A stretch of 52,478 nt of DNA from Deltaproteobacteria bacterium (GTDB lineage: Bacteria; Desulfobacterota; JACPFL01), in NCBI GenBank assembly GCA_016183025.1, contig JACPFL010000094.1:1-52478 (forward strand), written 5' to 3'. Shown piece after piece: positions 37,151-47,852 of this stretch. Made by a program: the position numbers and the translations under genes. Each line of letters starts with the position of its first letter. The stretch's first letter is position 1. The notes beneath the pieces are model-generated. The model made no database searches, was not told the origin of the DNA, and was given only the letters and a program-made list of their open reading frames with translations.

Positions 37151-38161
37151 TCATTGCTGCTGGGCCCGCAGGCGCTCCACCTCCTCCCGGCTGGGGAAGT
37201 TCTCCAGCTTCATCCCCAGGGAGAGGTCCATCTCGCTCAGGATCTCCTTGATCTCGTTGAGCGACTTGCGCCCGAAGTTCTTGGTCCTGAGCATCTCGCC
37301 CTCGGTCCGCTGCACGAGCTCGCCGATGTACCTGATGTTGGCGTTCTTCAGGCAGTTGGCCGAGCGCACCGAGAGCTCCAGCTCGTCCACGCTCTTGAGG
37401 AGGTTCTCGTTGAACTCCGTCTGCTCCAGGGGGATCTCCGCCCGCTCCTCCTCGACCTCCTCCTCGAAGTTGATGAAGATGTTGAGCTGGTCCTGGAGGA
37501 TCTTGGCAGCGAACGCCACCGCGTCCTCGGGGGCGATGGAGCCGTTGGTCCACACCTCGATGGTCAGCTTGTCGTAGTCGGTGATCTGACCCACGCGGGC
37601 GTGGGAGACGGCGTAGTTGACCTTGCGGACGGGGGAGAAGACCGCGTCCAGGGGGATGGTCCCGATGGGCATCCCCTCCTCCTTGTTCCGTTCGGCCGGG
37701 ACGTAGCCCCGTCCGCTCTTGACGACCATCTCCATCTCCAGCCTGGCATCCTTCGCCAGGGTGGCGATGTGCTGCTCCGGGTTCAAGATCTCCACGGACT
37801 GGTCCGTGAGGATGTCCCCGGCCGTCACCACCCGCTCTCCCTGGCCCTTGATCCGGACGGTCCGGGGGCCCTGGCCGTGGAGCTTCACCACGACCTCCTT
37901 CAGGTTGAGGATGACGTCCGTGACGTCCTCCTTCACGCCGGGGATCGTGGAGAACTCGTGCAGCACCCCCTCCATCTTCACCGAGGTGATGGCCGCCCCC
38001 TGGATCGAGGAGAGCAGGATACGCCGCAGGGCGTTGCCGATGGTGATCCCGAAGCCCCGCTCGAAGGGCTCGCCCACGAACCGCGCGTAGGTGGGCGACT
38101 TCGTCTCCTCGTCGATCTCCAGCCGCTTGGGCCGGATCAGGTCCCGCCAGTTCCGATACAT
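37151..38161 (-). CDS. rpoA: RNA polymerase alpha subunit
   Basis: A 336-residue subunit that nucleates the polymerase and binds UP elements and activators. The N-terminal dimerisation domain shows [27 protein letters not shown]; the C-terminal domain (about 250-320) has [48 protein letters not shown], including the helix-hairpin-helix and the DNA-contacting Arg and Asn. Sits between rpsD and rplQ. Confidence 0.98.
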   Translation of the reverse strand: MYRNWRDLIRPKRLEIDEETKSPTYARFVGEPFERGFGITIGNALRRILLSSIQGAAITSVKMEGVLHEFSTIPGVKEDVTDVILNLKEVVVKLHGQGPRTVRIKGQGERVVTAGDILTDQSVEILNPEQHIATLAKDARLEMEMVVKSGRGYVPAERNKEEGMPIGTIPLDAVFSPVRKVNYAVSHARVGQITDYDKLTIEVWTNGSIAPEDAVAFAAKILQDQLNIFINFEEEVEEERAEIPLEQTEFNENLLKSVDELELSVRSANCLKNANIRYIGELVQRTEGEMLRTKNFGRKSLNEIKEILSEMDLSLGMKLENFPSREEVERLRAQQQ

Positions 38162-38216
38162 AGGTCCTCCGCTTCACCGCCCCGGACGGGTGGGCGGGCC
38201 GGTCGGCCTCGCCCCC

Positions 38217-38843
38217 CTACCGGGAGTAATGCTCCACGATGAGCTGTTCCTGGATGGGCAGGGTCAGCTCCTGCCGCGCGGGCATGGCCTTGACCACCCC
38301 CCGGTAGTTCGGGCGGTCCAGCTCCAGCCACCCGGGGATCCCCCGCTTCACCCCCGCATCCAGGCACTCGTTGACCCTGGTGATCCGGCGGCTCTTCTCC
38401 TTCAGCTCGATGACATCACCCCGCGAGGTGATGTGCGAGGGGGTGCTGGCCTTGCGGCCGTTGACCAGGATGTGCCCGTGGCGCACGAGCTGGCGCGCCT
38501 CGGCCCGCGACGCCGCGAACCCCAGGCGGTAGACCATGTTGTCCAGCCGGCGCTCGAGCAGGACGAGCAGGCTCTCGCCCGTGATCCCCTTCATGCGGTC
38601 GGCCCGCTCGAAGTACCCCTTGAGCTGGCGCTCCATCAGGCCGTAGATCCGCTTGACCTTCTGCTTCTCCCGCAGCCGCGCCCCATATTCGGAGAACTTG
38701 CGCCGCTGCTGGCCGTGCTGGCCGGGGGCGTAGTTCCGTCGCTCCACGGGACACTTGTCCGTGTAGCACTTGTCCCCCTTCAGGAAGAGCTTCATCCCCT
38801 CCCGTCGGCACAGTCGGCAGACGGCCCCGGTGTACCTCGCCAA
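38217..38843 (-). CDS. rpsD: 30S ribosomal protein S4, zinc (C+) form
   Basis: A 208-residue primary 16S-binding assembly protein. Cys at 9, 12, 26 and 31 (CRLC ... CYTDKC) form a complete zinc knuckle, so this is the C+ paralogue. The S4 RNA-binding domain is at about 97-160 ([33 protein letters not shown]). In many bacteria S4 represses its own operon; I did not identify the operator. Confidence 0.97.
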   Translation of the reverse strand: MARYTGAVCRLCRREGMKLFLKGDKCYTDKCPVERRNYAPGQHGQQRRKFSEYGARLREKQKVKRIYGLMERQLKGYFERADRMKGITGESLLVLLERRLDNMVYRLGFAASRAEARQLVRHGHILVNGRKASTPSHITSRGDVIELKEKSRRITRVNECLDAGVKRGIPGWLELDRPNYRGVVKAMPARQELTLPIQEQLIVEHYSR

Positions 38844-38873
38844 CGCCCTCCCCCCTCCTTCGGGACGCCCCCG

Positions 38874-39266
38874 CTACACCCGCCGGCGCTTGGGCGCCCG
38901 GCAGCCGTTATGCGGGATCGGCGTGACATCCCGGATCAGATTGACGCTGAACCCCGCGGCCTGGAGGGCCCGGAGGGCCGACTCCCGCCCGGACCCCGGC
39001 CCCTTCACGTAGACCTCGATGTTCTTCATGCCGTGCTCCATGGCCTTCTTGGCCGCATCCTCGGCGGCCATCTGGGCGGCGAAGGGGGTGGACTTGCGCG
39101 AGCCCTTGAACCCGACCACGCCGGCCGAGGACCAGGAGACGACGCTCCCCTGCAGGTCCGTGATGGTGATGATCGTGTTGTTGAAGGTCGCCTGGATGTG
39201 GGCGATCCCGTTCAGGATGTTTTTCTTCTCCCGCTTCTTCTTCAGCCCCTTCTTCGGCTGAGCCAT
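38874..39266 (-). CDS. rpsK: 30S ribosomal protein S11
   Basis: A 130-residue platform protein contacting mRNA in the E site. Family motifs are [41 protein letters not shown] and the C-terminal [19 protein letters not shown]. Basic N-terminus [12 protein letters not shown]. 19 nt after rpsM, before rpsD. Confidence 0.98.
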   Translation of the reverse strand: MAQPKKGLKKKREKKNILNGIAHIQATFNNTIITITDLQGSVVSWSSAGVVGFKGSRKSTPFAAQMAAEDAAKKAMEHGMKNIEVYVKGPGSGRESALRALQAAGFSVNLIRDVTPIPHNGCRAPKRRRV

Positions 39267-39285
39267 CTCCCCCCTCCCGCCGCGG

Positions 39286-39672
39286 TCAGGCCGTCGGCGC
39301 CGGCTGCTTCTTCCGGCCGATGATGGAGCGCCGCGGCCCCTTCCGGGTACGGGCGTTGGTGTGGGTCCGCTGCCCGCGCACCGGCAGCCCGCGGCGATGC
39401 CGGAGCCCCCGGTAGGTCCCGAGGTCGATGAGCCGCTTGATGTTCTGGGCCATGTCGCGGCGCAGATCGCCCTCGACCTTGTAGTCCCGGTCGATGAGGT
39501 CCCGGATCTTGGTGACCTGCTCCTCGGTGAGCTGGTCGGTCTTGGTGTTCCAGTCCACCCCGGCCGCCGACAGGATCCGCTGGGCGCTCGAACGCCCGAG
39601 CCCGTAGATGTAAGTCAGGGCGATCTCCATCCGTTTGTTCCGGGGGAGGTCCACCCCCGCGATGCGCGCCAT
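39286..39672 (-). CDS. rpsM: 30S ribosomal protein S13
   Basis: A 128-residue head protein contacting the P-site tRNA and L5. Motifs: [24 protein letters not shown] (helix-two-turn-helix), [46 protein letters not shown]. First gene of the classical alpha group, after rpmJ. Confidence 0.98.
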   Translation of the reverse strand: MARIAGVDLPRNKRMEIALTYIYGLGRSSAQRILSAAGVDWNTKTDQLTEEQVTKIRDLIDRDYKVEGDLRRDMAQNIKRLIDLGTYRGLRHRRGLPVRGQRTHTNARTRKGPRRSIIGRKKQPAPTA

Positions 39673-39727
39673 CTCTCCTCACCCTCCCCGGCGAGGGGCC
39701 CCCAGGGGCTCCAGGCCCCGCCGCCCC

Positions 39728-39841
39728 TCAGCCCTGCCGCTGCTTGTGCTTCGGGTTCTCGCAGATGACCCGGAGGAATCCCTTGCGCTTGATGATCTTG
39801 CATTTCTCGCACATCTTCTTGATCGAGGCCTTGACCTTCAT
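39728..39841 (-). CDS. rpmJ: 50S ribosomal protein L36, zinc (C+) form
   Basis: A 37-residue protein below the ORF-track cutoff, starting at ATG 39841 ([20 protein letters not shown]). Zinc ligands Cys11, Cys14, Cys27 and His32 are all present. It lies in its conserved place between infA and rpsM. Confidence 0.96.
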   Translation of the reverse strand: MKVKASIKKMCEKCKIIKRKGFLRVICENPKHKQRQG

Positions 39842-39862
39842 GCCGCCGCCCGCCCTTCCGTC

Positions 39863-40081
39863 CTACCGCGCCCGGTAGGTGATCCGCCCCCGGGAGAGGT
39901 CGTACGGGGAGAGCTCCACGGTCACCCGGTCCCCGGGCAGGATCTTGATGAAGTGCATCCGCATCTTGCCCGACACGTGGGCCAGGACCCGGTGCCCGTT
40001 CTCCAGCTCCACCCGGAACATGGCGTTGGGCAGGGGCTCGACGACGACCCCCTCGACCTCAATCGCGTCTTCTTTCGGCAT
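39863..40081 (-). CDS. infA: Translation initiation factor IF-1
   Basis: A 72-residue OB-fold factor that blocks the A site during initiation. Sequence [20 protein letters not shown] ... [49 protein letters not shown] is the family pattern. ATG 40081 chosen; the track ORF (to 40384) runs into a shadow of map. Confidence 0.97.
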   Translation of the reverse strand: MPKEDAIEVEGVVVEPLPNAMFRVELENGHRVLAHVSGKMRMHFIKILPGDRVTVELSPYDLSRGRITYRAR

Positions 40082-40104
40082 CCAACCTCCCTCGCCCGCA
40101 CCCT

Positions 40105-40854
40105 TCAGCGGCACGTCAGGATCACCGGCCCGTCCTCGGTGATCGCCACCGAATGCTCGAAGTGCGCCGACAGGCTGCGGTCTCGCGTGACGGCGGTCCA
40201 GCCGTCCGAGAGGATCTCGACCTCCGGCCCCCCCGCGTTCACCATGGGCTCGATCGCCAGGACCATCCCGGGCACGAGCTGGACCCCGTGGCCGAAGGTG
40301 CCGAAGTTGGGGACCTGCGGCGGCTCGTGCAGGCTCCGGCCGATCCCGTGCCCCACGAACTCCCGGACCACCGAGTACCCGCACGCCTCGACATGATATT
40401 GCACGGCCAGGGAGACGTCCGAGAGCCGGTTGCCCGGCACCGCCTTGGCGATGGCCAGGTACAGGGCCTCCTCCGTGGCCTGGATGAGCCGCTCGGCCTC
40501 GGGCGTGATCCCCCCCACCCCGACCGTCACCGCGGCGTCGCCGAAGTAGCCGTCGCAGACGGCCCCGAAGTCCAGGCCGATGATATCCCCCTCCCGGAGG
40601 ACCCGCCGGGGCGAGGGGATCCCGTGGACCACCTCCTCGTTGACGGAGGTGCAGAGAACCGCCGGGTACCCGTGGTACCCCTTGAAGGCGGGCTGGGCCT
40701 TCCGGGCCCTCAGGGCCTGCTCGGCGTGGCGATTCAGCTCCAGGGTGCTGACCCCGGGCTTCACCATCTCCCGCAGCTCCTCCAGGATCTCGGCCACCAC
40801 CCGGCTGGCAGCCCGCATCCGGTCGATCTCCTGGGGCGACTTCAGGATGATCAT
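40105..40854 (-). CDS. map: Methionine aminopeptidase type I
   Basis: A 249-residue enzyme removing the initiator Met. All five metal ligands are present: D95 (GLDFGA), D106 (FGDAAVTV), H169 (FVGHGIG), E202 (AIEPM) and E233 (FEHSVAI), plus H77 in EVVHGIP. ATG 40854 overlaps the adk stop (ATGA); the track ORF from 41115 is a fusion with an adk shadow. Confidence 0.97.
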   Translation of the reverse strand: MIILKSPQEIDRMRAASRVVAEILEELREMVKPGVSTLELNRHAEQALRARKAQPAFKGYHGYPAVLCTSVNEEVVHGIPSPRRVLREGDIIGLDFGAVCDGYFGDAAVTVGVGGITPEAERLIQATEEALYLAIAKAVPGNRLSDVSLAVQYHVEACGYSVVREFVGHGIGRSLHEPPQVPNFGTFGHGVQLVPGMVLAIEPMVNAGGPEVEILSDGWTAVTRDRSLSAHFEHSVAITEDGPVILTCR

Positions 40855-41510
40855 GCCCGTGGCGATCCCTCGCTCACGACCGCCAGCAGCCGCTGGAGCA
40901 CCTCCTCGATGGGGCCCACCCCGTCCACGACGCGCAGCAACCCCCGCGCCTCGTAGTAGGCCAGCAGGGGCAGGGTCTTCTCCTGGTAGGCGTGCAGGCG
41001 GGCCCGGACGGTGCCCTCGACGTCGTCCTCGCGCTGGTGCAGCTCCCCGCCGCAGCGCCCGCAGCGTCCCGGGTGGGGCGGGGGGTCGTACAGCAGGTGG
41101 AAGCCCTGGCCGCAAGCCCGGCAGACGCGACGTCCGGAGAGGCGCCTGATGATCTCCTGCTCAGGGGCGTCCAGGCTGATGGCGAGGTCCAGCCGGGTCC
41201 CCATGGCGGCCAGGGTGGCCGCCAGCGCGTCCGCCTGGGGGACGGTCCGGGGGAACCCATCGAGGATGAACCCCGGCTGGCAGTCCGGGCGGCGGAGCCG
41301 CTCCGCGACGATGCCGATCATCACGTCGTCCGGGACCAGGTCGCCGGCCTCCATGAAGCCGCGCGCCTGCTCCCCCAGCACCGTCCTGGCGCGCATGGCC
41401 TCCCGGAGGATCTCGCCGGTGGAGATCACGGGGATGCCGAACTTCTCCCCGAGCAGCTTGGCCTGGGTCCCCTTCCCGGCCCCGGGGGGGCCCATCATGG
41501 TGAGGGTCAC
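40851..41510 (-). CDS. adk: Adenylate kinase with four-Cys zinc LID
   Basis: A 219-residue kinase interconverting AMP, ADP and ATP. P-loop [17 protein letters not shown] site [10 protein letters not shown] and [14 protein letters not shown]. The LID has [15 protein letters not shown] then CGRCGG, a CxxC/CxxC zinc site as in Gram-positive and thermophile enzymes. GTG 41510 overlaps the secY stop (GTGA); ATG five codons later is an alternative. The track ORF to 42311 is partly a secY shadow. Confidence 0.96.
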   Translation of the reverse strand: MTLTMMGPPGAGKGTQAKLLGEKFGIPVISTGEILREAMRARTVLGEQARGFMEAGDLVPDDVMIGIVAERLRRPDCQPGFILDGFPRTVPQADALAATLAAMGTRLDLAISLDAPEQEIIRRLSGRRVCRACGQGFHLLYDPPPHPGRCGRCGGELHQREDDVEGTVRARLHAYQEKTLPLLAYYEARGLLRVVDGVGPIEEVLQRLLAVVSEGSPRA

Positions 41511-42817
41511 CCGCGCCTCCCCTTGATCCGGACCTTTCGCATGAACCCCTCGTAGTGCCGGGTCAGCATGTGGGCCTCGATCTGCTGGACCGTGTCCAGC
41601 GCCACGCCCACCACGATCAGCAGCGAGGTCCCGCCGAAGAAGAAGGGAACATTGAACTGCACCACGAGGAGGGTGGGCAGCACGGAGACCGCCGAGAGGT
41701 ACAGGGCGCCCCACAGGGTGATGCGCGTGAGGATCCGGTCGATGTACTCCGCCGTCTTCTTCCCGGGCCGGACCCCGGGGATGTACCCGCCGTACTTGCG
41801 CATGTTCTCCGCGACGTCCATGGGGTTGAACTGGACGGCGGTGTAGAAGTAACAGAAGAAGATGATGAAGCCCACATACAGGAGCTCGTAGAGCACCGTC
41901 CCGGGATTGAACTGCCGGGCCAGGTTCTGCACGAAGGGGACATTGACGAAGTTGGCCACCGTGGCCGGGAACAGGATGATGGAGGACGCGAAGATCGGCG
42001 GGATCACCCCGGAGGTGTTCACGCGCAGGGGGAGGTGCTGCTTCTGCCCCCCGTACACCCGCCGGCCCACGACCCGCTTGGCGTACTGCACCGGGATGCG
42101 CCGCTGTCCCCGCTCCACGAAGACGATGAAGCCCACCACCGCCACCATGAAGGCCATGAGGAACAGGATCACGATCACGGAGAGCTCGCCCGTGCGGATC
42201 AGCCGTCCGGTGGAGATGATGGCGGAGGGGAGCCTCGCCACGATCCCGGCGAAGATGATGAGGGAGATGCCGTTGCCGATCCCCCGCTCCGTGATCTGCT
42301 CCCCGAGCCACATGATGAACGCCGTGCCGGAGGTCAGGGTGATCATCGTCATCAGGCGGAAGTACCAGCCAGGATGGGGGACCACGAGCTGGCCCCCGGG
42401 ACCCGTCATGTTCTCCAGCCCGATCGAGATCCCGAGAGACTGCACGAGGCTGAGGAGCACCGTGCCGTAGCGGGTGTACTGGATGATCTTCTTCCGGCCG
42501 AGCTCCCCTTCCTTCGAGAGCTTCTCCAGGTAGGGGACGACCACCGTGAGGAGCTGGAGGATGATGGAGGCCGAGATGTAGGGCATGATCCCGAGCGCGA
42601 AGACCGAGAAGCGCTCCAGGGCCCCTCCCGAGAACATGTCGAACAGGCCGAGCAGGGTCCCGCGGGCCTGGGCGAAGAAGGTGGCCAGGGCCTGGGAGTC
42701 GATCCCGGGCGTGGGGACGAACACCCCCACCCGGTAGACGGCCAGCATGATGAAGGTGTAGAGGATCCGGCGCTTGAGCTCGGGGATCTTCCCGATGGTC
42801 TGAAACCCGGCGAACAC
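41507..42817 (-). CDS. secY: Preprotein translocase subunit SecY
   Basis: A 436-residue channel with ten membrane helices. Family marks: N-terminal [36 protein letters not shown], the plug region ([25 protein letters not shown]), [18 protein letters not shown] in the ribosome-binding loop, and the C-terminal [21 protein letters not shown] start 42817, 3 nt after rplO. Position in spc is conserved. Confidence 0.98.
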   Translation of the reverse strand: MFAGFQTIGKIPELKRRILYTFIMLAVYRVGVFVPTPGIDSQALATFFAQARGTLLGLFDMFSGGALERFSVFALGIMPYISASIILQLLTVVVPYLEKLSKEGELGRKKIIQYTRYGTVLLSLVQSLGISIGLENMTGPGGQLVVPHPGWYFRLMTMITLTSGTAFIMWLGEQITERGIGNGISLIIFAGIVARLPSAIISTGRLIRTGELSVIVILFLMAFMVAVVGFIVFVERGQRRIPVQYAKRVVGRRVYGGQKQHLPLRVNTSGVIPPIFASSIILFPATVANFVNVPFVQNLARQFNPGTVLYELLYVGFIIFFCYFYTAVQFNPMDVAENMRKYGGYIPGVRPGKKTAEYIDRILTRITLWGALYLSAVSVLPTLLVVQFNVPFFFGGTSLLIVVGVALDTVQQIEAHMLTRHYEGFMRKVRIKGRRG

Positions 42818-42820
42818 GGC

Positions 42821-43261
42821 CTAGATGACCTCCGCCCGCCCGCCCGCCGCCTCGATCTTCGCCCGCGCCTGGGCGCTGAAGCGATGCGCCCGGACCACCA
42901 GGGGGCGGTCGAGGCTCCCCTCGGCCAGCACCTTCACCCCGGCGCGGACCCGCCTGACGAGCCCCCGCTCGCGGAGCGCCTGGACATCCACGGTGCTCCC
43001 CGCCGCGAAGGCCTCGAGGTCGCGGAGGTTGACGACGGCGTACTCCTTGCGGAAGGGGTTCGTGAACCCGCGCTTGGGCACCCGGCGCTGCAGCGGCATC
43101 TGGCCGCCCTCGAACCCCGGCCCCTTGGCCCCGCCGGCGCGCGCCTTCTGCCCCTTGGCCCCGTAGGTCGCATAGCGCCCGTGGCCGGAGCCTGGTCCCC
43201 GGCCCACGCGCTTGCGGCGCCGCCGGGAGCCAGGGACGGGCTTCAGCTCCGACAGGACCAT
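42821..43261 (-). CDS. rplO: 50S ribosomal protein L15
   Basis: A 146-residue late-assembly protein. N-terminal glycine/arginine extension ([32 protein letters not shown]) and [16 protein letters not shown] are diagnostic. ATG overlaps the rpmD stop by one base (TGATG). Confidence 0.97.
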   Translation of the reverse strand: MVLSELKPVPGSRRRRKRVGRGPGSGHGRYATYGAKGQKARAGGAKGPGFEGGQMPLQRRVPKRGFTNPFRKEYAVVNLRDLEAFAAGSTVDVQALRERGLVRRVRAGVKVLAEGSLDRPLVVRAHRFSAQARAKIEAAGGRAEVI

Positions 43262-43458
43262 CAGCGCTCCTCCCCGGCGCTCTCCCGGACCTCGACGAGG
43301 TGCGCGACGTGCTGCAGCATCCCCCGCACGGCCGGGGTGTCGTCCACGACCACCGTCTGGTGGAGGCGGCGCAGGCCCAGCCCCCTCACGGTCTGCCGCT
43401 GCCGCACCGGGTAGCCGATCACGCTCCGCCTGAGGGACACCACGAGCTTCCTGGCCAT
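43261..43458 (-). CDS. rpmD: 50S ribosomal protein L30
   Basis: A 65-residue protein ([56 protein letters not shown]). ATG 43458 is chosen over the track start 43476 since MARKLVV matches the family start. Present here although some phyla lack it. Confidence 0.95.
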   Translation of the reverse strand: MARKLVVSLRRSVIGYPVRQRQTVRGLGLRRLHQTVVVDDTPAVRGMLQHVAHLVEVRESAGEER

Positions 43459-43476
43459 CTCCTGCGCTCCCGCCAC

Positions 43477-43974
43477 CTACTGGACGTCCGCCAGCCGCTT
43501 CCCGCGCTGCCGGGCGATCTCCTCGGGAGCCCGGAGGCCCCGCAGGGCCTCGAAGGTCGCCTTCACCAGGTTGTGGGGGTTGTTGGACCCCAGCCGCTTG
43601 GTCAGGATGTTCTGGATCCCCGCGGACTCCACCACGGCCCGCACCGGCCCGCCCGCGATCACGCCGGTCCCCTCGGAGGCCGGCTTGAGCAGCACGGTGG
43701 CCGCCCCGAACTCCCCGCGCGCCTCGTAGGGGATCGTGTTGTCCCGGATGGGCACCTCGATCAGGCTCTTCTTGCCGTGCTCGATCCCCTTGCGAATGGC
43801 CTCGGGGACCTCTTTCGCCTTGCCCATCCCGTAGCCGACATGGCCCCGTCCGTCCCCCACCACGACGAGGGCGCTGAAGGAGAAGCGCCGGCCCCCCTTG
43901 ACCACCTTGGCCACGCGGTTGATGTGGACTACCCGGTCCTTGAGATCGAGCTCCTCAGCGCTGACCTTCGCCAC
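43477..43974 (-). CDS. rpsE: 30S ribosomal protein S5
   Basis: A 165-residue decoding-fidelity protein. The double-stranded-RNA-like N-terminal domain has [45 protein letters not shown]; the C-terminal domain has [40 protein letters not shown] start. Confidence 0.98.
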   Translation of the reverse strand: MAKVSAEELDLKDRVVHINRVAKVVKGGRRFSFSALVVVGDGRGHVGYGMGKAKEVPEAIRKGIEHGKKSLIEVPIRDNTIPYEARGEFGAATVLLKPASEGTGVIAGGPVRAVVESAGIQNILTKRLGSNNPHNLVKATFEALRGLRAPEEIARQRGKRLADVQ

Positions 43975-43987
43975 CCCCGTCCTCCCT

Positions 43988-44365
43988 TCAGAACTCCAGC
44001 CCGGCGTCGCGAGCCCCGTCCGCCAGGGCCTTGACCCGGCCGTGGTACAGATATCCCCCGCGGTCGAAGACCACCTGCCGCACGCCGCGCGCCAGCGCCT
44101 TCTGCGCGACGAGCTGCCCGACCCGCTTGGCCGCCTCGGCCTTGCGCTTCCCGCTGGCCGCCGTCGCCCCCCGCAGCTCCGGGCTCAGCGAGGAGGCCGC
44201 GGCCACGGTCCGTCCGTCAGCATCGTCGATCACCTGCGCGTAGATATGCCGGGCGCTCCGGAAGACGCTGAGCCTGGGGCGCTGGGCGCTCCCCACCACC
44301 CTCTTGCGGACCCGCCGCCTCCGCCGGAGGCGGGGGGTCAGGTCCTTGCTCCGCAGCACTGCCAT
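43988..44365 (-). CDS. rplR: 50S ribosomal protein L18
   Basis: A 125-residue 5S rRNA-binding protein. [41 protein letters not shown] and the ending [26 protein letters not shown] are diagnostic. Between rplF and rpsE. Confidence 0.97.
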   Translation of the reverse strand: MAVLRSKDLTPRLRRRRRVRKRVVGSAQRPRLSVFRSARHIYAQVIDDADGRTVAAASSLSPELRGATAASGKRKAEAAKRVGQLVAQKALARGVRQVVFDRGGYLYHGRVKALADGARDAGLEF

Positions 44366-44384
44366 GTCCGCGCTCCCGTCCCGC

Positions 44385-44924
44385 CTACTTTGCCCCGGCC
44401 TTGCCCACCTTCCGCCGGACCTGCTCCCCGCTGTACCGGACCCCCTTGGCCTTGTAGGGGTCCGGCGGGCGGAAGGCGCGGATCTTGGCTGCCGTCTGCC
44501 CCACCAGCTCCTTGTCGATCCCCCGGACGCGGACCGTGGTCTGGCGCTCCACTTCGACCTGGATCCCCTCAGGGATCGGAAACCGCACCGGGTGGGAGAA
44601 CCCCAGGCTCAGGTTCAGCACCCGCCCCTGGACGTCCGCGCGGTAGCCCACCCCCCCGATCTCCAGCACCTTCTCGAACCCCTGGGTGACCCCCTGGACC
44701 ATGTTGGCGAGCAGGGTCCGGGTCAGCCCGTGCAGGGCTCGGGCCCGGCGCTCGTCGTTCCGGCGCCGCACCCGGATCTGCCCCTCGGCGACCTCGACCT
44801 CCACCTCGGGCACCAACACGCGGCTCAGGCCCCCCTTCGGCCCCTCCACCTGCACGGTGGAGTCCTGCAGGGCCACCCTCACCCCGGCCGGCACCGCAAT
44901 GGGCAGCTTCCCGATCCTGGACAT
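44385..44924 (-). CDS. rplF: 50S ribosomal protein L6
   Basis: A 179-residue protein near the GTPase centre. [30 protein letters not shown] and the C-terminal [37 protein letters not shown] are family motifs. Two repeated alpha/beta domains of about 85 residues. Confidence 0.98.
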   Translation of the reverse strand: MSRIGKLPIAVPAGVRVALQDSTVQVEGPKGGLSRVLVPEVEVEVAEGQIRVRRRNDERRARALHGLTRTLLANMVQGVTQGFEKVLEIGGVGYRADVQGRVLNLSLGFSHPVRFPIPEGIQVEVERQTTVRVRGIDKELVGQTAAKIRAFRPPDPYKAKGVRYSGEQVRRKVGKAGAK

Positions 44925-44959
44925 CTCAACATCCCCTCAGCGGCTGGCCCCCGGCGCCC

Positions 44960-45358
44960 CTACCAGACGGTGCACAGCAGCTCCCCTCCCACGTTGGCCT
45001 GCCGCGCGCCCTTGTCGGACATGACCCCCTTGGGGGTGGAGAGGATGGCGATGCCAAGCCCGTTCAGGACCGGCGGGATCCGGTCTCGGCCGACGTAGAC
45101 GCGCCGGCCCGGCTTGCTCACCCGCCGGATCCCCGAGATGACGGTCTGCCGGTCGGGGGCGTACTTGAGGAAGACGCGCAGCACCTCATGCCCACCCTCC
45201 TCCACCACCTGGAAGTGCTTGACGTACCCCTCGTCCCGGAGCACCTGGGCGATGGCCAGCTTCAGCTTCGACAACGGCACGTCCACCTTCTCGTGCCGGG
45301 CCGTGTTGGCATTCCGGATGCGGGTCAGCATGTCGGCGACGGGGTCCGTCATGGACAT
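44960..45358 (-). CDS. rpsH: 30S ribosomal protein S8
   Basis: A 132-residue 16S-binding protein: [42 protein letters not shown] at the N-terminus, and the C-terminal [26 protein letters not shown] signature. In E. coli it represses spc; no operator was identified here. Confidence 0.98.
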   Translation of the reverse strand: MSMTDPVADMLTRIRNANTARHEKVDVPLSKLKLAIAQVLRDEGYVKHFQVVEEGGHEVLRVFLKYAPDRQTVISGIRRVSKPGRRVYVGRDRIPPVLNGLGIAILSTPKGVMSDKGARQANVGGELLCTVW

Positions 45359-45368
45359 CTTATGCCCC

Positions 45369-45554
45369 CTACCAGCTCGCCTTGATGACGCCCGGCAGCT
45401 CCCCCCGGAGGGCCATGTTGCGCAGGCAGATCCGGCACATGTTGAACTTCCGGTAGTACCCGCGCGCCCGGCCGCAGATCGGGCACCGGTGGTGCGCCCG
45501 GGTGGAAAACTTCGCGGGGCGACTCGCCCGCACCTTCTGAGAGACCTTCGCCAC
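45369..45554 (-). CDS. rpsN: 30S ribosomal protein S14, zinc type (S14Z)
   Basis: A 61-residue short S14 with CPICGR ... [25 protein letters not shown]: four Cys for zinc, as in Gram-positive, Thermus and many deep lineages, unlike the long zinc-free form of enterobacteria. GTG 45554 chosen; the track ORF upstream is a shadow of rplE. Confidence 0.97.
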   Translation of the reverse strand: MAKVSQKVRASRPAKFSTRAHHRCPICGRARGYYRKFNMCRICLRNMALRGELPGVIKASW

Positions 45555-45568
45555 GACCGCCTCCCTCG

Positions 45569-46222
45569 CTAGCCCTGCCGGAAGGGCATGCCCAGCCGCT
45601 GCAGCAGCGCCCGCGCCTCCTCGTCGTTCCGCGCGCTGGTGCAGATGGTGATATTCATGCCCTTGACCTTCTCCACCTTGTCGATGTCCACCTCGGGGAA
45701 GATGACCTGCTCCCGCACCCCCAGGGTGTAGTTGCCGCGGCCGTCGAACCCCCGGGGGGAGACCCCCTTGAAGTCCCGCACCCGGGGCAGGGTCACGTTC
45801 ACCAGGCGGTCGAAGAAGTCGTACATCCGGCCGCCCCGCAGGGTCACCATGGCCCCCACGGACATCCCCGTCCGGAGCTTGAAGGCCGCGATGGACTTCC
45901 GGGCGCGGGTCACCACGGGCTTCTGGCCGGCCAGCGCCGCCAGGTCGCGCGTGGCGGAGTCCAGGATCTTGATGTTCTGGCTCGCCTCGCCCAGCCCCAT
46001 GTTGACGACGATCTTGCCCAGGCGCGGGACCTGCATGACGTTGCGGTAGCCGAACTCCTTCCGGAGCGCCGGCACGACCTGAGCGCGGTACAGCTCCTTC
46101 AGCCTGGGGGCGTAGGGGCCCTGGGGCTCTTCCGGTTCGGGCTCCCGCCCCTTGGCCGCCGGGCCGGGCCGGCCCGCCGCCTCCTTCGCCTTCTTCGTCT
46201 TCGCCGGCTCCTTCGCCATCAC
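45569..46222 (-). CDS. rplE: 50S ribosomal protein L5, with charged N-terminal extension
   Basis: A 217-residue protein that binds 5S rRNA and contacts the P-site tRNA. The normal core begins at about residue 38 ([44 protein letters not shown]), with [23 protein letters not shown] and [31 protein letters not shown] following. The 37-residue Lys/Glu/Pro/Ala-rich N-terminus is not part of the usual 180-residue protein; no credible later start lies near the core, so it appears genuine. Confidence 0.96.
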   Translation of the reverse strand: MMAKEPAKTKKAKEAAGRPGPAAKGREPEPEEPQGPYAPRLKELYRAQVVPALRKEFGYRNVMQVPRLGKIVVNMGLGEASQNIKILDSATRDLAALAGQKPVVTRARKSIAAFKLRTGMSVGAMVTLRGGRMYDFFDRLVNVTLPRVRDFKGVSPRGFDGRGNYTLGVREQVIFPEVDIDKVEKVKGMNITICTSARNDEEARALLQRLGMPFRQG

Positions 46223-46231
46223 GCGCTCCCG

Positions 46232-46570
46232 CTAGGCCCGCCTGTCGAGGATCTCGCCGCACCGCTTGCAGACTCGCGCCTTGCGCCCGTCCTCCAGGAT
46301 CCGGTGGCCGGCCCTGACCGGCTTCCGGCAGCGCTCGCACAGGAGCAGCACGTTGGAGATGTGGATGGAGGCCTCGCGCTCGATGATCCCTCCCTGGGGC
46401 GCCTTCTTGCTCGGCTTGGTGTGGCGCTTGATCAGGTTCACGCGCTCCACCACCAGGCGGTCCCGCTTGGGGAGGATGCGGAGCACCTTCCCCGACCTGC
46501 CCCGCTCCTTTCCGGCGATGACCATCACCAGGTCGTCCTTGCGCACGTGGTAGCGCGGCCTCAAGTTCAC
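46232..46570 (-). CDS. rplX: 50S ribosomal protein L24
   Basis: A 112-residue assembly initiator. KOW motif [45 protein letters not shown], and a C-terminal CxxC pair ([13 protein letters not shown], then VCKRCGE) seen in many L24 proteins. GTG 46570 with GAGG six bases upstream; the track ORF extends into an rplN shadow. TTG two codons on is an alternative. Confidence 0.95.
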   Translation of the reverse strand: MNLRPRYHVRKDDLVMVIAGKERGRSGKVLRILPKRDRLVVERVNLIKRHTKPSKKAPQGGIIEREASIHISNVLLLCERCRKPVRAGHRILEDGRKARVCKRCGEILDRRA

Positions 46571-46578
46571 GGCCGACC

Positions 46579-46947
46579 TCACAGGACCTCGGGGGCCAGG
46601 GAGATGATCTTCATGAACTTCCTCCCCCTGAGCTCCCGGGCCACCGGGCCGAAGATCCGCGTGCCCACCGGCTCGTTCTGGGGATTGATGAGCACGGCCG
46701 AGTTCGTGTCGAACTTGATGTAGGTCCCGTCGGGCCGTCCCACCTCCTTCGTGGTGCGGACGACCACCGCCTTCATGACGTCCCCCTTCTTGACCTTGGA
46801 GAACGGGAGGGCCTCCTTGATCGAGACCACGATGATGTCCCCGACCGTGGCGTAACGCCGGTGGGACCCGCCCAGCACCCGGATGCAGAAGAGCTTCTTC
46901 GCCCCCGAGTTGTCCGCCACGTCCAGCATCGTCTGCTGCTGAATCAT
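46579..46947 (-). CDS. rplN: 50S ribosomal protein L14
   Basis: A 122-residue protein, the standard length. [47 protein letters not shown] and [24 protein letters not shown] are diagnostic. ATG 46947 replaces the track start 46980. Confidence 0.98.
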   Translation of the reverse strand: MIQQQTMLDVADNSGAKKLFCIRVLGGSHRRYATVGDIIVVSIKEALPFSKVKKGDVMKAVVVRTTKEVGRPDGTYIKFDTNSAVLINPQNEPVGTRIFGPVARELRGRKFMKIISLAPEVL

Positions 46948-46976
46948 CGCCGCCTGATCCCCACACGCCCCGGGGC

Positions 46977-47234
46977 TCACCCCGCCCGCTGCAGGATCTC
47001 CCGGACCCGCCAGCGCTTCTCCTTGCTCAGCGGGCGCGTCTCCACGATGAGGACCCGGTCGCCCACCTGGCAGGCGTTCTGCTCGTCATGCGCCTTGTAC
47101 TTGACCCGCTTCCGCACGAACTTCTTGAAGCGCGGATGCTGCACCATCCGCTCCACCGTCACCACCACGGTCTTCTGCATCTTGTTGCTGACGACCGTCC
47201 CGATCCGGGTCTTCGGCTGTCCGCGCCCCGCCAC
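46977..47234 (-). CDS. rpsQ: 30S ribosomal protein S17
   Basis: An 85-residue OB-fold protein: [44 protein letters not shown] and [23 protein letters not shown] start; last gene of the S10 group. Confidence 0.97.
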   Translation of the reverse strand: MAGRGQPKTRIGTVVSNKMQKTVVVTVERMVQHPRFKKFVRKRVKYKAHDEQNACQVGDRVLIVETRPLSKEKRWRVREILQRAG

Positions 47235-47238
47235 CGCC

Positions 47239-47436
47239 CTAGCCCCCCTGCGCCGCCCGCTCCCGCAGGAGGGTCTTCACCCGGGCGACGTCCCGCCGGA
47301 CCAGGCGCAGCCGGGCCGGGGACTCGAGCTGGTTGGTCCGGTGCTGGAAGCGCAGGTTGAACAGCTCCCGCTGCAGCTCCCGCTCCTTCTGGCGGAGCTC
47401 CTCGAGTCCGAGGTCCCTGAGCTCCTGCGGCGTCAT
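47239..47436 (-). CDS. rpmC: 50S ribosomal protein L29
   Basis: A 65-residue helical hairpin near the tunnel exit ([55 protein letters not shown]). ATG 47436 overlaps the rplP stop (ATGA); the larger track ORF is a shadow extension. Confidence 0.96.
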   Translation of the reverse strand: MTPQELRDLGLEELRQKERELQRELFNLRFQHRTNQLESPARLRLVRRDVARVKTLLRERAAQGG

Positions 47437-47849
47437 GCGTGCTCCTCCCGGGCCACGAAGCGCGCCGCGATGGGGAGCTTGTGGGCGGCGAGCCGGCAGG
47501 CCTCCCGGGCCACATCTCCCGGGATCCCCTCCAACTCGAACAGGATCCGCCCCGGGCGGACCACGGCCACCCACTCCTCCGGGTTCCCCTTCCCCTTGCC
47601 CATCCGGGTCTCGGCGGGCTTCTTGGTGACGGGCTTGTCCGGGAAGACGGTCACCCAGACCTTGCCCCCGCGCTTGATGAATCGGGTGACGGCGATCCGG
47701 GCGGCCTCGATCTGGCGGGCCGTGAGCCAGCAGCACTCCAGGGCCTGCAGCCCGTAGTCGCCGAAGCCCAGGGTGTTGCCCCTGGCGGCCAGCCCGGTCA
47801 TCCGGCCGCGCTGCTGCTTGCGGAACTTGACCTTCTTGGGCATCAGCAT
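47433..47849 (-). CDS. rplP: 50S ribosomal protein L16
   Basis: A 138-residue protein that helps A-site tRNA binding. [36 protein letters not shown] and [38 protein letters not shown] are diagnostic. ATG 47849 or the ATG two codons later. Confidence 0.98.
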   Translation of the reverse strand: MLMPKKVKFRKQQRGRMTGLAARGNTLGFGDYGLQALECCWLTARQIEAARIAVTRFIKRGGKVWVTVFPDKPVTKKPAETRMGKGKGNPEEWVAVVRPGRILFELEGIPGDVAREACRLAAHKLPIAARFVAREEHA

Positions 47850-47852
47850 GGG

